This document shows positions 33,126-44,319 of a stretch of 64,000 nucleotides of DNA, in pieces. The position numbers and the translations under genes were made by a program. The notes under the pieces are model-generated. The model was not told the DNA's origin and did no database searches. It saw only the letters and a list, made by a program, of their open reading frames with translations. How positions within the stretch are numbered: the stretch's first letter is position 1; every line of letters begins with the position of its first letter. Source of the DNA: Zizania palustris (taxonomy: Eukaryota; Streptophyta; Magnoliopsida; Poales; Poaceae); NCBI GenBank assembly GCA_019279435.1, contig JAAALK010000082.1, positions 13,966,594-14,030,593 of the forward strand, read 5' to 3'.

Positions 33126-33512
33126 GTGCTTGATTTTGACGACGCCCTTCGACATCGATGGGCTATCTTCGAGGCTCTGAGAGTGAACCGGCCTGCGTGC
33201 TTCGTTCTTCCTCGTAGTAGTGACGGGCGCGCGGATCCTGACGTCCTCCGAGGGGTTTTGAACCATGTCAAGGAAGAAGAAAGAGGGCCCCGCTCCCTGT
33301 CCTCGTCTCCCGAACCGGTTGACTGGTCTGATACAGAGGTCGGCTTGGACGAAGCACCCCCCGGGGGGGCGATCTACGCAGCTGGGCCCAACTTCAAGAA
33401 GACCAGAGGGCTTTCAGGCCCAGAAGAAGGAGGAGGAGCGAAGGAAGAGGAAGGAAAGGTCCACGCGAACCGCGCCCAGGCCTTCGACCGAAGCGCGCTC
33501 TGGCTCGGGTGA
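33126..33512 (+). other. Unrecognised open frame after antisense gene
   Basis: 128 codons, no ATG at the start, with an acidic Glu/Gly/Lys-rich C-terminal half (RPEEGGG- and KEEEGK-like runs). It could be a further exon or a distant 3' UTR of the antisense transcript. I do not recognise a domain. Confidence 0.25.
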
Positions 33513-33788
33513 CCCCTCCGACCGAGGGGGCCTTCGGTTCTTGCTTGGGTTGGATGAGAACTTCTCTTGACTCTTCTTTTCTGTCCTTGACTTGTAATAA
33601 ACATTGTACGCCTTCCGTGCTTCCAATATGTGCGGTTGAAGTCTTTCGCCTTGCTCCTTCCCTTCCCCCCTTAGCGGGTAGTCGGTTTGCCGGCTGGGCG
33701 CTAACCAGCTAGGAGGAAGGCGCGGTGAATGTATCCCACGTACGGGGGCGGCACACTTCGGACGGGATATAGGAAGCCGAGTGCGAGG

Positions 33789-34212
33789 GAGTGTCGAGCC
33801 GGAGCCCAGAACCCACTAGCGAGGGTGCGTCGAGCCGGAGCTCGGAACCCGAGAACGAGGGTGCGTCGAGCCGGAGTTTGGAACCCGAGAGCGAGGGTGC
33901 ATCGAGCCGGAGCTCGGAACCCGAGAGCGGGGGTGTGTCGAGCCGGAGCTTGGAACCCGAGAACGGGGGTGCGTCGAGCCGGAGCTCGGAACCCGGGAGC
34001 GGGGGTATGTCGAGCCGGAGCTCGGAACCCGAGAACGGGGGTGCGTCGAGCCGGAGCTCGGAACCCGAGAACGGGGGTGCGTCGAGCCGGAGATCGGAAC
34101 CCGAGAACGGGGGTGCGTCGAGCCAGAGCTCAGAACCCAAGAGAGGGGGTGCGTCGAGCCGGAGCTCGGAACCCGAGAGCGGGGGTGCGTCGAGCCGGAG
34201 CTCGGAACCCGA
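33789..34212. repeat. 36-base tandem repeat array in TAT-2
   Basis: Eleven full units and one partial unit of 36 bases, of the type GTGCGTCGAGCCGGAGCTCG plus GAACCCGAGAACGGGG. Units differ by a few substitutions and have no length change. As 36 is a multiple of three, several long frames stay open on both strands; these are by-products. The array lies between the integrase end and the antisense gene. Confidence 0.92.
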
Positions 34213-34347
34213 TTGCTTTGGTGAAGCGAAATTCTTAGAGTCGTTGCGCGTTTCGTTCTGGGCGAAAACACTTGTCTGGTGATTTTATTACGCAATTAGG
34301 ATACAAAAGCAGGCGCTATCAACCGCTAGCGGAATACAGTGACGACT

Positions 34348-35430
34348 CTACGGAAAGTAGCGCTTTAGGTGCTCCGCGTGCCAAGTATGCTTCAGCTCCT
34401 CGCCTTCTAGGGTGGCGAGCCGGTAGGATCCCGGTTGCCCGGACTTTGTTATGATGTACGATCCTTCCCATTTGTTGCCCAGCTTGGTGGGAGCGACCAC
34501 CGCGCGAAGGACAAGGTGCCCCGGTTGGAACTCATTGCGCTTAACCTTGGGGTCGTACCATGCTTTGGTCTCCTTCTGATACTGGGATAGGTTGGCGACG
34601 GCTCGGAGCCGCGTTTCTTCGGCCAGGTCAGGGAGACGGTGCGCTCGTCATCGGCCTCGGGTGCTGTGACGCGCAGCGAACCGGCTCGAAGCTCCGTTGG
34701 GGTCATTGCTTCATCGCTGAACAAGAGGCGGAATGGAGTGAAGCCGGTGACCCGGGAAACGGTTGTCCGGATGGACCACAAGATCTTCGGCAGCTCGTCG
34801 GGCCATAACCCTTTGGCTAAGCCGACGATGCGTTTATTGAGGCCTGAAAGGATGTGCCCATTAGCTCGCTCCACGGCTCCGTTAGACTGGGGATGCCGCA
34901 CGGCGGCGAAGCAGAGCTGGACTCCCAATTCATCGCAGAATGCCCGGAAGGGTCCGGCGTCGAACTGCGTTCCGTTGTCCAATGTGAGCTGCTTGGGTAC
35001 TCCGAAACGGCACACGATGTTCTGCCAGAAGAATTTCTGGACGCTTCGGGATGTGATGGAGGTCAATGGCTCCGCTTCGACCCACTTGGAGAAATATTCG
35101 ACGGCAACAATGGCAAAGCGCGGGTTTCCTTTTGCTCTGGGGAGTGGCCCGATGAGGTCCATGCCCCAGCGTGCCAGAGGCCACACGGGGGGGATGGGTA
35201 GCAGGCTTGCTGGAGGTCAGTGACTGCGCCGCCCCATCCACTGACAACCCTAGCAGGTGCGGACGAGTTCTTCGGCGTCGGCAACGACAGTGGGCCAGTA
35301 TACGCCTTGCCGGAGAGCCTTGCCTGCGAGGGCCCGCGGTGCCAGGTGGCTCCTGCACAGCCCCCGGTGGATTTCTTGGAGCATGGCCACTCCGTCCGAG
35401 TGTGAGATGCAACGGAGTAACGGGGAGCAT
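34348..35430 (-). pseudogene. TAT-2 integrase
   Basis: The zinc finger (EIHRGLCRSHLAPR ... RTC) is cut by a TAG at 35250 where TAT-1 has Gln (RTCQGCQ). The core in 35186-34449 is complete: GMDLIGP, LDNGTQF and AVERANG supply Asp, Asp and Glu. The frame then shifts near 34580. The C-terminal domain continues in another frame (NKWEGSYIITKSGQPGSYRL ... HTWHAEHLKRYF) to a stop at 34348. Two lesions therefore inactivate an otherwise well-kept integrase. Confidence 0.8.
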
Positions 35431-36053
35431 ACTCCGGACTTGTACAGAATGCCATTGATAACCTCGAATGACCTCGCACGGAGCTGCAGGCGAGCTTGGC
35501 TTGGGCTAGGATGATCATCTTCGCTGCCCGCGAGCGTGCGTAGGATGGGCTCCCGCCAATCGGCATCAGCCGTGCACGGGACTGGAGCTGGCCGGGGTGG
35601 CGGTGGGGGCTCATCCGAGGAGGTGGAGGCGGACGCCTCGCTGCGAGGGGACGCCGAAGGTTGGGTGATCTCCTCGAAAAAAGCCCCCGGTGGCAAGGCT
35701 TGAGCTCCTGCCCCGGCTTTGGCGAGGGCGTCGGCTTGGCCGTTTTCGCCTCGCAGAATGTTTTGGACGGATATACCCTTGAAGGTTGCCTCGAACTTGC
35801 GGATGGAGTCGAGGTAGGAGGCAAGGTCTGGGTGCTTAACCCGGAAACTCTTGTCGATGTGCCCGGCGACTACTTGGGAATCGGTCTTGACGACCACACG
35901 CGCGGCTCCCAGCGCGTGCGCCTTGCAGAGTCCCAAGAGGACTCCTTCGTACTCGGCGATATTGTTTGTGGCCTTGAAGTTTAGCCGAGCAGAATACAGG
36001 GCCTGCTGGCCGGATGGGGAGACGATGACTGCTCCGGCCCCAGCCCCCGAGGC
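35253..36053 (-). pseudogene. TAT-2 RNase H and linker
   Basis: The RNase H domain follows the TAG at 36054 that interrupts FSDGAY. It continues through NNIAEYEGVLLGL-like text, with the catalytic Glu, and KTDSQVVAGHIDKSF, with a catalytic Asp. A Pro/Ser/Glu-rich linker (SSDEPPPPPRPAPVP) leads into the integrase zinc finger. The stop at 36054 stands where TAT-1 has Gln, consistent with CAG to TAG. Confidence 0.72.
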
Positions 36054-37297
36054 CTAGTAAGCACCGTCCGAAAAGACGGTCCAAACCCCTTCGCTTGCTT
36101 CGGCGCTCGCGGGCTCGCGGGCCATCGTCCACTCCGCAACGAAGTCAGCTAGGATTTGGGACTTGATGGCTGTCCGGGCGACGAAGGAGATCCCGAACGG
36201 GGCCAATTCCACCGCCCACTTTCCGATGCGGCCGGTGGCGTCCTTGTTCCGGAACATGTCGCCTAGCGGGTAGGCGGTCGGGATGACGACATCGTGAGCC
36301 AAGAAGTAGTGTCGGAGCTTCCGGGAGGCCACGACGAGGGTGTAGGCCACCTTTTCGAGCTCGGAGTACCTAGCCTTGGCTCTGGCGAGGGCTTCGGAAA
36401 CGAAGTAGACGGGGCGTTGGATCAGCTTCCCATTGAGTTCTTCCTCTTGGACTAAAGCCGCACTTGTTGCATTGCCGGAGGTGGCGAGGTAGACCAATAA
36501 AGGGCTGTCGGCCTGGGGTGTGGCGAGGGCCACGAGGCCGGAGAGATATTCCTTGATTTGTTGGAAACAGTCGTGACACTCGAGGGTCCACTCGAAATGC
36601 TTAGAACTTCGGAGCACCTTGAAGATGGGCAGACTTCGCTCTGCTGATTTTGCCAAAAAACGCCCGAGGGCCGCCAACCGCCCGGCCAACTTCTATGCTT
36701 GCTTCAGGTTCTGAGGGGGGCCATGTTCTGCAGCGCCTGAACTTGAGTTGGACTGCCTTCGATGCCTCGGCTGGAAACGAGGTACCCAAGCAGCTTCCCA
36801 GCGCGTGCTCCGAAGACACATTTGTCCGGATTGAGCCGGATTGCACATCGCCGGAGGCTGTCGAAGGTCTCAGCTATGTCCAAGCCGTGGTGGCTCTTGG
36901 TGGCGCTTTTGATGACGATGTCGTCCATGTACGCTTCCACATTGCGCCCTAATTGATGGCCCAGAGCTTTGGAGATTAGTCTCGAAAAGGTGGCCCCGAC
37001 ATTGCGAAGGCCGAAGGGCATCCGGAGGTAGCAGAATACTCCGGCTGGAGTGACAAAACTTGTTTTCACCTGGTCTTCGGGCCTTAGCCAGATCTGGTGG
37101 TATCCTGAATAAGCGTCGAGGAAACTGAGGAGCTCTGCTCCGGCTGTGGAGTCAACTAGTTGGTCAATGCGAGGCAGGGGGTAGGGGTCACGGGGGCAAG
37201 CTTTATTCAGAGAAGTAAAGTCGATACACATGCGCCACTTGCCAGATGTTTTCTTCTGGACAAACACTGGGTTAGACAACCAGTCGGTATGACTCAC
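36054..37297 (-). pseudogene. TAT-2 reverse transcriptase
   Basis: Two frames. 37297-36704 holds the RT palm: WRMCIDFTSLNKACPRDPYP, SFLDAYSGYHQIW and the catalytic YMDD (AYMDDIVIKSA). The frame breaks after ALQNMAPLRT. 36689-36054 carries the thumb/connection (LGRFLAKSAERSLPIFKVL) to FSDGAY at the start of RNase H. Close in sequence to TAT-1 RT. Confidence 0.8.
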
Positions 37298-37507
37298 TTC
37301 CCAGATGACCCCTGTTCAAAGCAGCTTCTCCGTCTCAGCCTTGGCGAGCTCGGCCCGCTCGGTGGAAAGTCTCCGGAGCCCCTGGCGAACCGGTCGTGCC
37401 TTGGGGTCGATGGCCAGCGAGTGCTCGATGATCGAACGGTCGACGCCGGTAATGTCTTCGTCGGACCATGCGAAGCTGTCGAGGTTGCCGTGGATGATGG
37501 CTTCGAG

Positions 37508-38116
37508 CTACGCTGACACCTCCGGTTCTAGGCCCCCTCCGAACTTGCTCAGGCCCCCTCCGAACTTGATCGGGTACTCCTTCCCTCCTTGGGTCAAGGT
37601 CCTGGTGATGATTTCCCCTTCTGGGAGGGGCTTGGCGGGGCGGCCCTTCTGCCCAGGGTCCCCGCTTCCTGTGAGGCCGACTCCTTCGGCGCCTTCGCGG
37701 ACACTGTGAATTTGTCGTGGCTCCAACGGTGCTGAATGGCCGTATTCGACCCGGCCGGCTGCGGCCTGGTCACCCAGGACTGACAACACCCCCCCAGGAG
37801 TCGGCATCTTGAGGCAGAGGTAGTTGTGGTGGGCGATGGCTCTGAAGCGATTGAGTATCCCCCTTCCGAAGATAGCGTTGTAGGCGTACGGAGCGTCAAC
37901 TACGTCGAACATGATCTCTTCACGGCACTGGAGGGGGGAGTCGCCGAAGGTCACCTCCAGCAGGACCTGGCCCAGGGCATCGAGCGGGGGGCCTGCGAAG
38001 CCTTGGAGCGGGCGTGAAGCTGGCAGTAGGTGCTTGCGCGATAGGCACAGCTGATCGAAGGCCTGCACGAAAATGATGTCAGCGGAACTCCCCCCGTCGA
38101 CCAGTATGCGACGCAC
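37508..38116 (-). pseudogene. TAT-2 aspartic protease region
   Basis: Contains the protease motif LVDGGSSADIIF and the TAT block FAGPPLDALGQ ... YNAIFGRGILNRF. A stop at 37508 and a break near 37310 separate it from RT. Confidence 0.75.
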
Positions 38117-38199
38117 CTCAGCTCCGGCGATGTCTGCTGAAATGACGAGGGGGTCGGCGTGCGGGAATTTGACTCCGGAGGCATCTTCAGCGGTGAAAG

Positions 38200-39903
38200 T
38201 GATGGGGACATGAGACCATTCCGGGAGGGTCGAGGGGCCGGACGTGCCGATATGCCCGACCTAACGAACGTAGTCTCAGCGCTGCCGCTTGGAAAGAGCC
38301 CCCATGGCTCCCCCTCCGGATATGGGGATGACCACTCGCTTCCCTCGGTCTAGGGCACCTTCGAGCTTGGGGGCCGGGACTCTGCCGATCTCCGAGACCG
38401 GGATCAAGGCTTCTGGCTCCTCGCGGTGCCCAACTACCTGGACTGCTTCTGGGCGAGGGGTATGGACCCTCCTATCGGTGGAGCCGCGACCGGCGTTGCG
38501 CTCGAGGTAGTCGCTGCGAAGGGCGAGTATGGTCCGGCAGGAGTTGGTGTCGTGGCTCCGGTTCTCGCCGTGGACGCTGTAGTAAAAGGCTTCTCTCGAA
38601 GGCGCTCGGGGTGGAGGCTTGGCTCCGACTGGGCGGCTTCCGCCGGGCGTGTGCAGGTGCTTGGCGGGGGCTTGGGGGGTAATACTGAGGACTTCCCCCC
38701 GAAGGTGCTTTCAGCCCCGTCGAGAGTCTCGATGGATGGAATCCTGCCGACCGGGCTCCTGGCGGCGGAAGTCGGAAGCATGGCGCGCGCCCCGGCTGGG
38801 GTCCGGGGGGGCTTCATACGTCTTGGCGCTCGGGGCCCGGACGGGGACTATCATCGCTTGCCGACGCATCTGGCCCTCTTCGGACCGGGCGTACTCCTCG
38901 AAGTACGTCATGAGTTGTGCCACCGAAGAGATAGGCTTCTGGTGGAGCTTATCGAGGAGGCCTGGGTGGGTGACGCCTTCTCGGGCCGCATCGATGACGG
39001 AGGAAGCCAAAAGTCCCTTGATCTGGGCCTTGGTGTGCGCGAAGCGCTGGGAGTACTGCCGCAAGGTTTCCCCGGGCTGCTGCTTCACTTGGAAGAGGCT
39101 CCCGGTGGACATGGGGGCCACGAAGGTCCCTTGGTAGTTGTTGACGAACTTCTTCCTCAGCTGCTCCCACGAATGAATGGTCCCGGGTCGGAGCGACCAG
39201 AACAACCGGAGGGCGATCCCTTCGAGCGCCAGGGGAAGCATTTAGCCATGGTGTCCCGGCTCCCTCCGGACGCTTCTATTGCCAGGGCGTAGGAGCGGGA
39301 GAACTCCCCAGGGTCGGAGTCCCTGGAGTACTTGGGGAGCTTGGCGGCGCGAAACTTCAAGCCGAAGCGCACCCTCTGAAGGTCCGGATGCAAGGGGGAC
39401 TCCTCGTCATACGACGGGTTCTCTTCGTCTTCTGGATCTTCGTCGTCGCTCAGCGCCACGGCCATAGCTTTCGCGGCGCGGAGGGGCTCCAGAGGGCGGA
39501 GCGACGCCTCCTGGCGCCACAAAGCCAGTTCTACCTTCAGCCGAGCGTTCTCGGCGGCCAGGGCGTCGGCTTGGCTCCCGCTTCCTCCTCAGGCGGTGTC
39601 GGGGTCCCGTGAGTGGGCGTAGTCAGTTCGAAGGGACACCACCGGGGGTCTGGTTGGAGCGTGCTGCTCTGGCGGTACCTCCGGTACCCCCGCCAGGTTG
39701 ACGGAGGTCGGCTCAGGTATGCCGGTAGGGCCTCCGGCCTCGGGCGTCCCTTCCGGCATCTGGGTTGGCTCCAGGGAGGGCGCCCCGACCAGCGTATCGG
39801 CAGGGACCGAAGGGCCGGGGTCGGGGATCGCGGCGGGCTCGACCCCGGTGGTGCGGGCTGACCGGCGCGGGGGAACCGCGCTTGCTCCCTTTCGACTTGA
39901 CAT
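38200..39903 (-). pseudogene. TAT-2 gag
   Basis: ATG at 39903 opens MSSRKGASAVPPRRSARTTG, a basic then proline-rich N-terminus, stopping at 39589. The capsid blocks follow in 39522-39157 (VRFGLKFRAAKLPKYSRD, DPGEFSRSYALAIEASGG) and 39241-38711 (SWEQLRKKFVNNYQGTFV, LLDKLHQKPISSVAQLMTYF). Frameshifts separate them. The blocks match TAT-1 gag. Confidence 0.75.
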
Positions 39904-39946
39904 GCTTTGGTGAGTGGGTGTAGAGGATGATAGCTTCTTGGACTAA

Positions 39947-39965
39947 GGACCCACGGACGGCGCCA
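39947..39965 (-). promoter_or_regulatory. TAT-2 primer binding site
   Basis: Minus strand TGGCGCCGTCCGTGGGTCC, two bases inside the 5' LTR; shares TGGCGCC with TAT-1. Confidence 0.7.
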
Positions 39966-39967
39966 AC

Positions 39968-40488
39968 TGTTGGAACGACGGATCGGACCAGCAGGTTTTC
40001 TTGGTGGAAATGAGAGTAGTGTATTCAATGCTCCTTGAGCCTGTGTCTTACAACTACAGCTGAGGGGTATTTATAAGGCGCCCCGTCCAGAGGACCAAGC
40101 ACCTCTGGACCGCCAACGGCTACATGGCCAAATGCCGGTTGGTAGTACAGACAAAACGGACGATACATAGTACAGACAAGAAGATTCGACTCTGACAGTG
40201 TATCAGCCGTGTCGGACGCTGCCTGCGCCGCCCGACACGGCTCAGAGGATTGCGATCCTGTCTCTCCGTATACTTGTCCAGTCCTTTTCCCGCCAACACT
40301 CTCCTTGGGTTCGCTACTACGGGCCAGAGGGCGGCCTCCGACATCCTTCCGCTGGAGGATGGCCTCCGGCATCCTTCTGCCGGAGGGCAGCCTCAGGCGT
40401 CCTTGTCCCGGAGGGTAACCTCCGGCGCTAGGCTTCGGACCCCCTGGCTGTGGGCCCTCTTCGGCTTCCGGGATTATCTCCCCCAACA
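39968..40488 (-). repeat. TAT-2 5' LTR
   Basis: 521 bases, TGTTGGAACGACGG to CCCCCAACA on the plus strand; minus-strand TATAAATA at 40068-40075. Pairs with 28765-29285. Confidence 0.92.
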
Positions 40489-40493
40489 CCATC
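40489..40493. repeat. Target site duplication of TAT-2, right copy
   Basis: CCATC after the LTR end, identical to 28760-28764. Confidence 0.9.
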
Positions 40494-41923
40494 CCTAGTA
40501 TGAGGTCGAGTCCGGTGCATTTTATGAGGACTGGCTCGGCCCGAAATAATACTCCTTGGATGTCAATCTGAACCTTAGGGCTGTATAAGCGGGCTAAGGT
40601 CCTATTGCCGGGAGTGGCAATCACCATGGGGATGGGTAGAGGGAGTACGTCCAGTTCGATGGTTTTCACAAAATCTTCAAAGACGAAGGAGTGCGTTGCT
40701 CCAGAGTCAAATAATATTACGGCCGGTACGGAATTCACAGTAAACGTATCGAGCATGACTTTAGGAGCCTCCTGAGCTTCCTCCGCGCTGATGTGGTTGA
40801 TGCGGGCACGAACCGCCTGGTTGGGTGCCGCGCCTTGGGGCTTCTTGGGGTGAGCACACTAGTGTGAATAGTGCCCTTCCTTGCGGCAGTTGAAGCAGAT
40901 GACCGGCCTCCCTTGGCGATCCTTCAAGATCGGGGCCTTGGCGGCTGGTGTCGGCTGAGCGGCCGGAGCTGGTGGAGCGGGGCGAGGATGCCCGGCGTTG
41001 GATCCACCGGCGGCGTGAGGTGGCCTGAAGGCGGGCCGAGGATGGTAGGCGGGCGCTGGTGGCGGAGGGACGAAGCGGGGCCTCTGAGAGTTTGCCTGCT
41101 GGTGCTTGAAGGCGATCATCTTCCTCTTCTTGAGGTCCAGCCTGTTTTGCTCAGTCTCTTGGATGAGCGCTTTGTTGACTAGCCGTTGGAAGTCGGTGTA
41201 GTCGGTGGCGACGAGCTGGATGGACAGCTCATCCTTAAGTCCCCGGAGGAACTTGGCTTGGCGGAGGGCGTCGGAGTGCACTTCCTCCGGTGCGTAGCGG
41301 GCGAGGCGATTGAACTCATGGAGGTACTCCATGATGGTCTGGTTGCCTTGTTGCAGGTCGCGAAACTCTTGCTGTTTCACCACGATGACACCGGCGGGGA
41401 CGTGGGCGGCAAGAAAGGCGATGGTGAACTCCGCCTAGGTCACCACGTGGTCCTTTGGCTGGGACTCACGATAGTTGTCCCACCATTCAGCGGCGGGACC
41501 CTGGAGCTGGTGAGTGGCGAAGGCCACTCACTCCCGGTCGGTGCAGGGGAGGAGGTCAAGCTTCTTTCCGATGGTACGAAGCCAATCTCCGGCCTCCATC
41601 GGGTTGGTGGTGCTTGAGAAGATGGGCGAACGCACGCGCAGAAACTCCGAGAGTTGTGGAGCGGGTGCGGGTGCTGGTGTGTGAGGGGCAGGCTCCCTGT
41701 TATATAGTCGGTCCAACTGAGCTTGTTGGTGCTGCATCTAGGTAAGGAGGGCGGTGATCAGTTGGTTCTGATTCGCCATCATCTCCGCCAAGGTGGGGTG
41801 GTTGGCGGAGGGCGACCCAGACTGACGCGGGCCCGTTGCACCCCAGTTGGGTACAACACCTTCGGGCGCATCGCGGCTTCCTCCTGCTCCGTTGTTGGAG
41901 TCGGTGTTCTGGTGGTCGGCCAT
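40494..41923 (-). pseudogene. Tekay-A gag and protease
   Basis: ATG at 41923 opens MADHQNTDSNNGAGG, the same start as Tekay-B gag-pol. Capsid, the CCHC knuckle (CFNCRKEGHYSH) and the protease (FDSGATHSF) are all recognisable up to LDLILGM, where TAT-2 interrupts. In-frame stops at 41738, 41528, 41435 and 40859 stand where Tekay-B has Gln, Arg, Trp and Gln. All four fit a C-to-T or G-to-A change. With the RT piece at 26664-28764 this once formed one polyprotein. Confidence 0.85.
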
Positions 41924-42118
41924 CTTCTGAATATACGATGTTATAAGGCAAAAAGATGACAACACAATTAATGAGAATAGCTCTTAAAACACATACATAT
42001 AAATCAGGTGGTAAAAATGTTTATTACAATCAAGCTCTTATTCTACCCACAACACACTCGTCGTGGGTAGCACCACATACAAAATTATGCTTTTTATTTA
42101 AATAGCGACTCCTAACGC

Positions 42119-42898
42119 CTACTCGCCACCGGAGGCGGTCTCCGTGCTCTCGGAACCACGAGTACGCGGCTCCAGAGGGATGGTGGGTTCGAGAAAGTTC
42201 TCGATGATGGAGTCGGAGACGAGGCCGAGGCGCGGTGCAGGGGCGCTGGTGGAGGGTCTGGCGGGGGAGGGTCGTGGCGGGATCCTCTTGGGGCGAGGGA
42301 GGGGCTCACGGATGGGCTTCTTCTTCCTCGGAAGAAGTGGAACCATCTCCGCAATATCCTTCTGCAGCTGTATGATCTTGCGCTGCAGCTCGCCGTTCTG
42401 TTGGATCAAGTTCTTCGTTTCTTCACGAAGGAACTCAACCGCCTCATGGTGCTCGTCGGTGTCGAGCACCGCCTCGGTATGGAGATCGTCCATAGCCTGT
42501 AGAAGACGCGACTGTCGGGCCATGACCGGATCACGCACGGAGTGAACTCCGAGGTAGATGCTACGGTGGGCTCTGGGAGTACGCTTTGGCACAAGCTGGA
42601 AGGACGAGTTCTGAAGACGATCATCGTAGATCATCCTCAGCTCCATGAGGGCCTGGAGAGTGACTCGTTGGCACGTGACGTCGAAAGTCGGGCCTCCAAG
42701 TGTTGTGGTGTAGGGCGGCAGGTGTTCTCCGGAGCCGTGGACGGTGAGGGAGACGTCGCAAGGCCCGGCGAACTCGTCGGGGTACACTCCTTTGAATTCG
42801 GGTTCAAAGAGGAACCCGAGGAAGGTGAGCATCATACGGAGCTCCCGGATGAAGCCCTCGTAGTGGCGGCAGTAGCTGTGAACTTGGTAGACAGGCAT
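42119..42898 (-). CDS. Tekay-A ORF0: extra protein between primer site and gag
   Basis: Open frame of 259 codons with a true ATG (MPVYQVHSYCRHYEGFIREL), starting 123 bases after the primer site and ending 195 bases before gag. It is in the same direction as gag-pol, so it would be the first ORF on the genomic RNA. Features: a globular N-terminal half (about 1-125), a Glu/Gln/Leu-rich predicted coiled coil at about 155-190 (EETKNLIQQNGELQRK), then a basic proline-rich tail (PRKKKPIREPLPRPKRIPP) that could bind nucleic acid or act as a nuclear signal, and an acidic C-terminus. Tekay-B has the same ORF with one stop; Tekay-C has its start. I recognise no known domain. Confidence 0.75.
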   Translation of the reverse strand: MPVYQVHSYCRHYEGFIRELRMMLTFLGFLFEPEFKGVYPDEFAGPCDVSLTVHGSGEHLPPYTTTLGGPTFDVTCQRVTLQALMELRMIYDDRLQNSSFQLVPKRTPRAHRSIYLGVHSVRDPVMARQSRLLQAMDDLHTEAVLDTDEHHEAVEFLREETKNLIQQNGELQRKIIQLQKDIAEMVPLLPRKKKPIREPLPRPKRIPPRPSPARPSTSAPAPRLGLVSDSIIENFLEPTIPLEPRTRGSESTETASGGE

Positions 42899-43020
42899 CT
42901 ACAAAACAGGAAGTTGAATAAAAGTGAGGAGAGGAACAAAGTTTATAAAGTAGGTTTTCGAGAAATAATTTCCTGTGGCTAATGGCTAGGCGGGTCTGTT
43001 TGGCTTCCTAGAGTCAAGTC

Positions 43021-43033
43021 GGCTCTAATACCA
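43021..43033 (-). promoter_or_regulatory. Tekay-A primer binding site
   Basis: Minus strand TGGTATTAGAGCC, three bases from the LTR. Tekay-B and -C have TGGTATCAGAGCC, the initiator Met-tRNA form, so this copy carries one mismatch. Confidence 0.8.
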
Positions 43034-43240
43034 TCTTGTTGCGCCCCGATTTATCAAAATCGAGACATTATTGAATTTCCATAGAAAAACAATAATAACA
43101 AGAGGTTCATCATGCAACAATCGTACATACGACAAGTATTCATGGTACGCAGACCATAGTTATTACATCAGAGTAAAAATTAAATAAGTAAATAAAAGCA
43201 TGACGAACGTCTTCTTCAGGATCTTCTCTTGACTGGGTCG

Positions 43241-43272
43241 CTACTCCAGACCATCTTCGTAGTAGGCATCCT
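43241..43272 (-). other. Tekay-A LTR: candidate terminal acidic exon
   Basis: On the minus strand an acceptor-like CACCTCAG at 43273 is followed by codons for EDAYYEDGLE and TAG. It joins in frame with the exon at 44320-44385. Confidence 0.4.
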
Positions 43273-44319
43273 CTGAGGTGTTCAACGGGTATGAGTACAA
43301 AAAGTACTCAACAAGCCACCGCAAATGCAAGTAATAATGTAGGATAATAAACAAGGAAGGGTAATGGCTAACAGTGCGGAAAAGTACATTTTCAGTTATT
43401 GCATTTAGTGTAATCAAATTTTATCATGCGGAAATATAAACATGAACATCAACATCATCTAACTCGAGGAGTACGTTTTACCTCCTCGCACAACAGTCCT
43501 TACATGTCAACCAACATGCACATCCATATTCAAGTAATCTAACTGGGGGATGTCACGCAACCCGCCCTTGACCGTGGGCTCGGCTTTTCGAAAAGATTTA
43601 AGACTCTGATCAGAGATGTACTACTGTATCCACAAGGCACACACTCATCCCAAACGAGATGACCCATACCACGGGAACTCGTGCCAAAACCTCGGCATGA
43701 AATGTTCCAAGCGATAACCACCCGCTCTAGGTTTCGCCGGCGCGCCGGGCCGCATCCCGGCTAACGTCGCACCCCCTTTTGCGCCACATTGGTACAAGTC
43801 ACCCGCAGGTGCTACTTTACCCATCTCCAAATGGTGGCCTCGGTTTGGAAAAATCCATACCTTAGTTAGGACTTACCCACTAGACTTGTGGTTAGTACGT
43901 AAGTGTATTGCAACGGATCCCTCAGACCGGTCCTTATAGTGCCTCGGGTGCTACCGACCAATGCCCTAGCTTGCACCCGGAACCCACCATGCATTCACTC
44001 ACAACCACAACTCCAACACCGACAAAATTCAATAGATAAGAAACAATGGGGATCATATAATAGAACCATGCACTACGACTCATTTTTATCCTATAGCGAT
44101 CGTGTCAATACATTGGACACTAGCTAATAACATTTATCATATGGTGACAAGGAGTTTAGGCTAGAGAGCATGGCTTGGGTTGCACATCAAGGTCGGGGGA
44201 TCCTAAATAAATATATTGTAAGGGTTCATTTGACTAATGCATATATAACATATGTGTTTTAGCGATAGTTTAATCAAACATGGGTTCAATATGCTCAAAA
44301 GAATGGTTTGGTGACTTGC

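Larger units (their letters stand above)
28765..40488 (-). mobile_element. TAT-2: complete TAT-lineage Ty3/Gypsy element with antisense gene
   Basis: An 11,724-base element with two 521-base LTRs and a CCATC duplication, inserted in the protease-RT linker of Tekay-A. In its own (minus) direction it reads LTR, primer site, gag, protease, RT, RNase H, integrase, a 36-base tandem array, a gene in the opposite direction, polypurine tract, LTR. The antisense gene between pol and the 3' LTR is known from TAT elements such as Grande and RIRE2. By eye the LTRs differ at about 20 of 521 bases (3.8%), so this insertion is older than Sire-1. Pol is broken by several stops. Confidence 0.92.

Noticed and set aside
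33789..34212. CRISPR-like array
   Set aside because: Units are contiguous with no unique spacers, in plant retrotransposon DNA.
33709..34295. Three overlapping open frames of 140-170 codons
   Set aside because: Produced by the 36-base tandem array, whose period is a multiple of three.
40025..40756. Protease frame running on into the TAT-2 LTR
   Set aside because: The frame is a fusion made by the insertion; real coding ends at LDLILGM at 40494.
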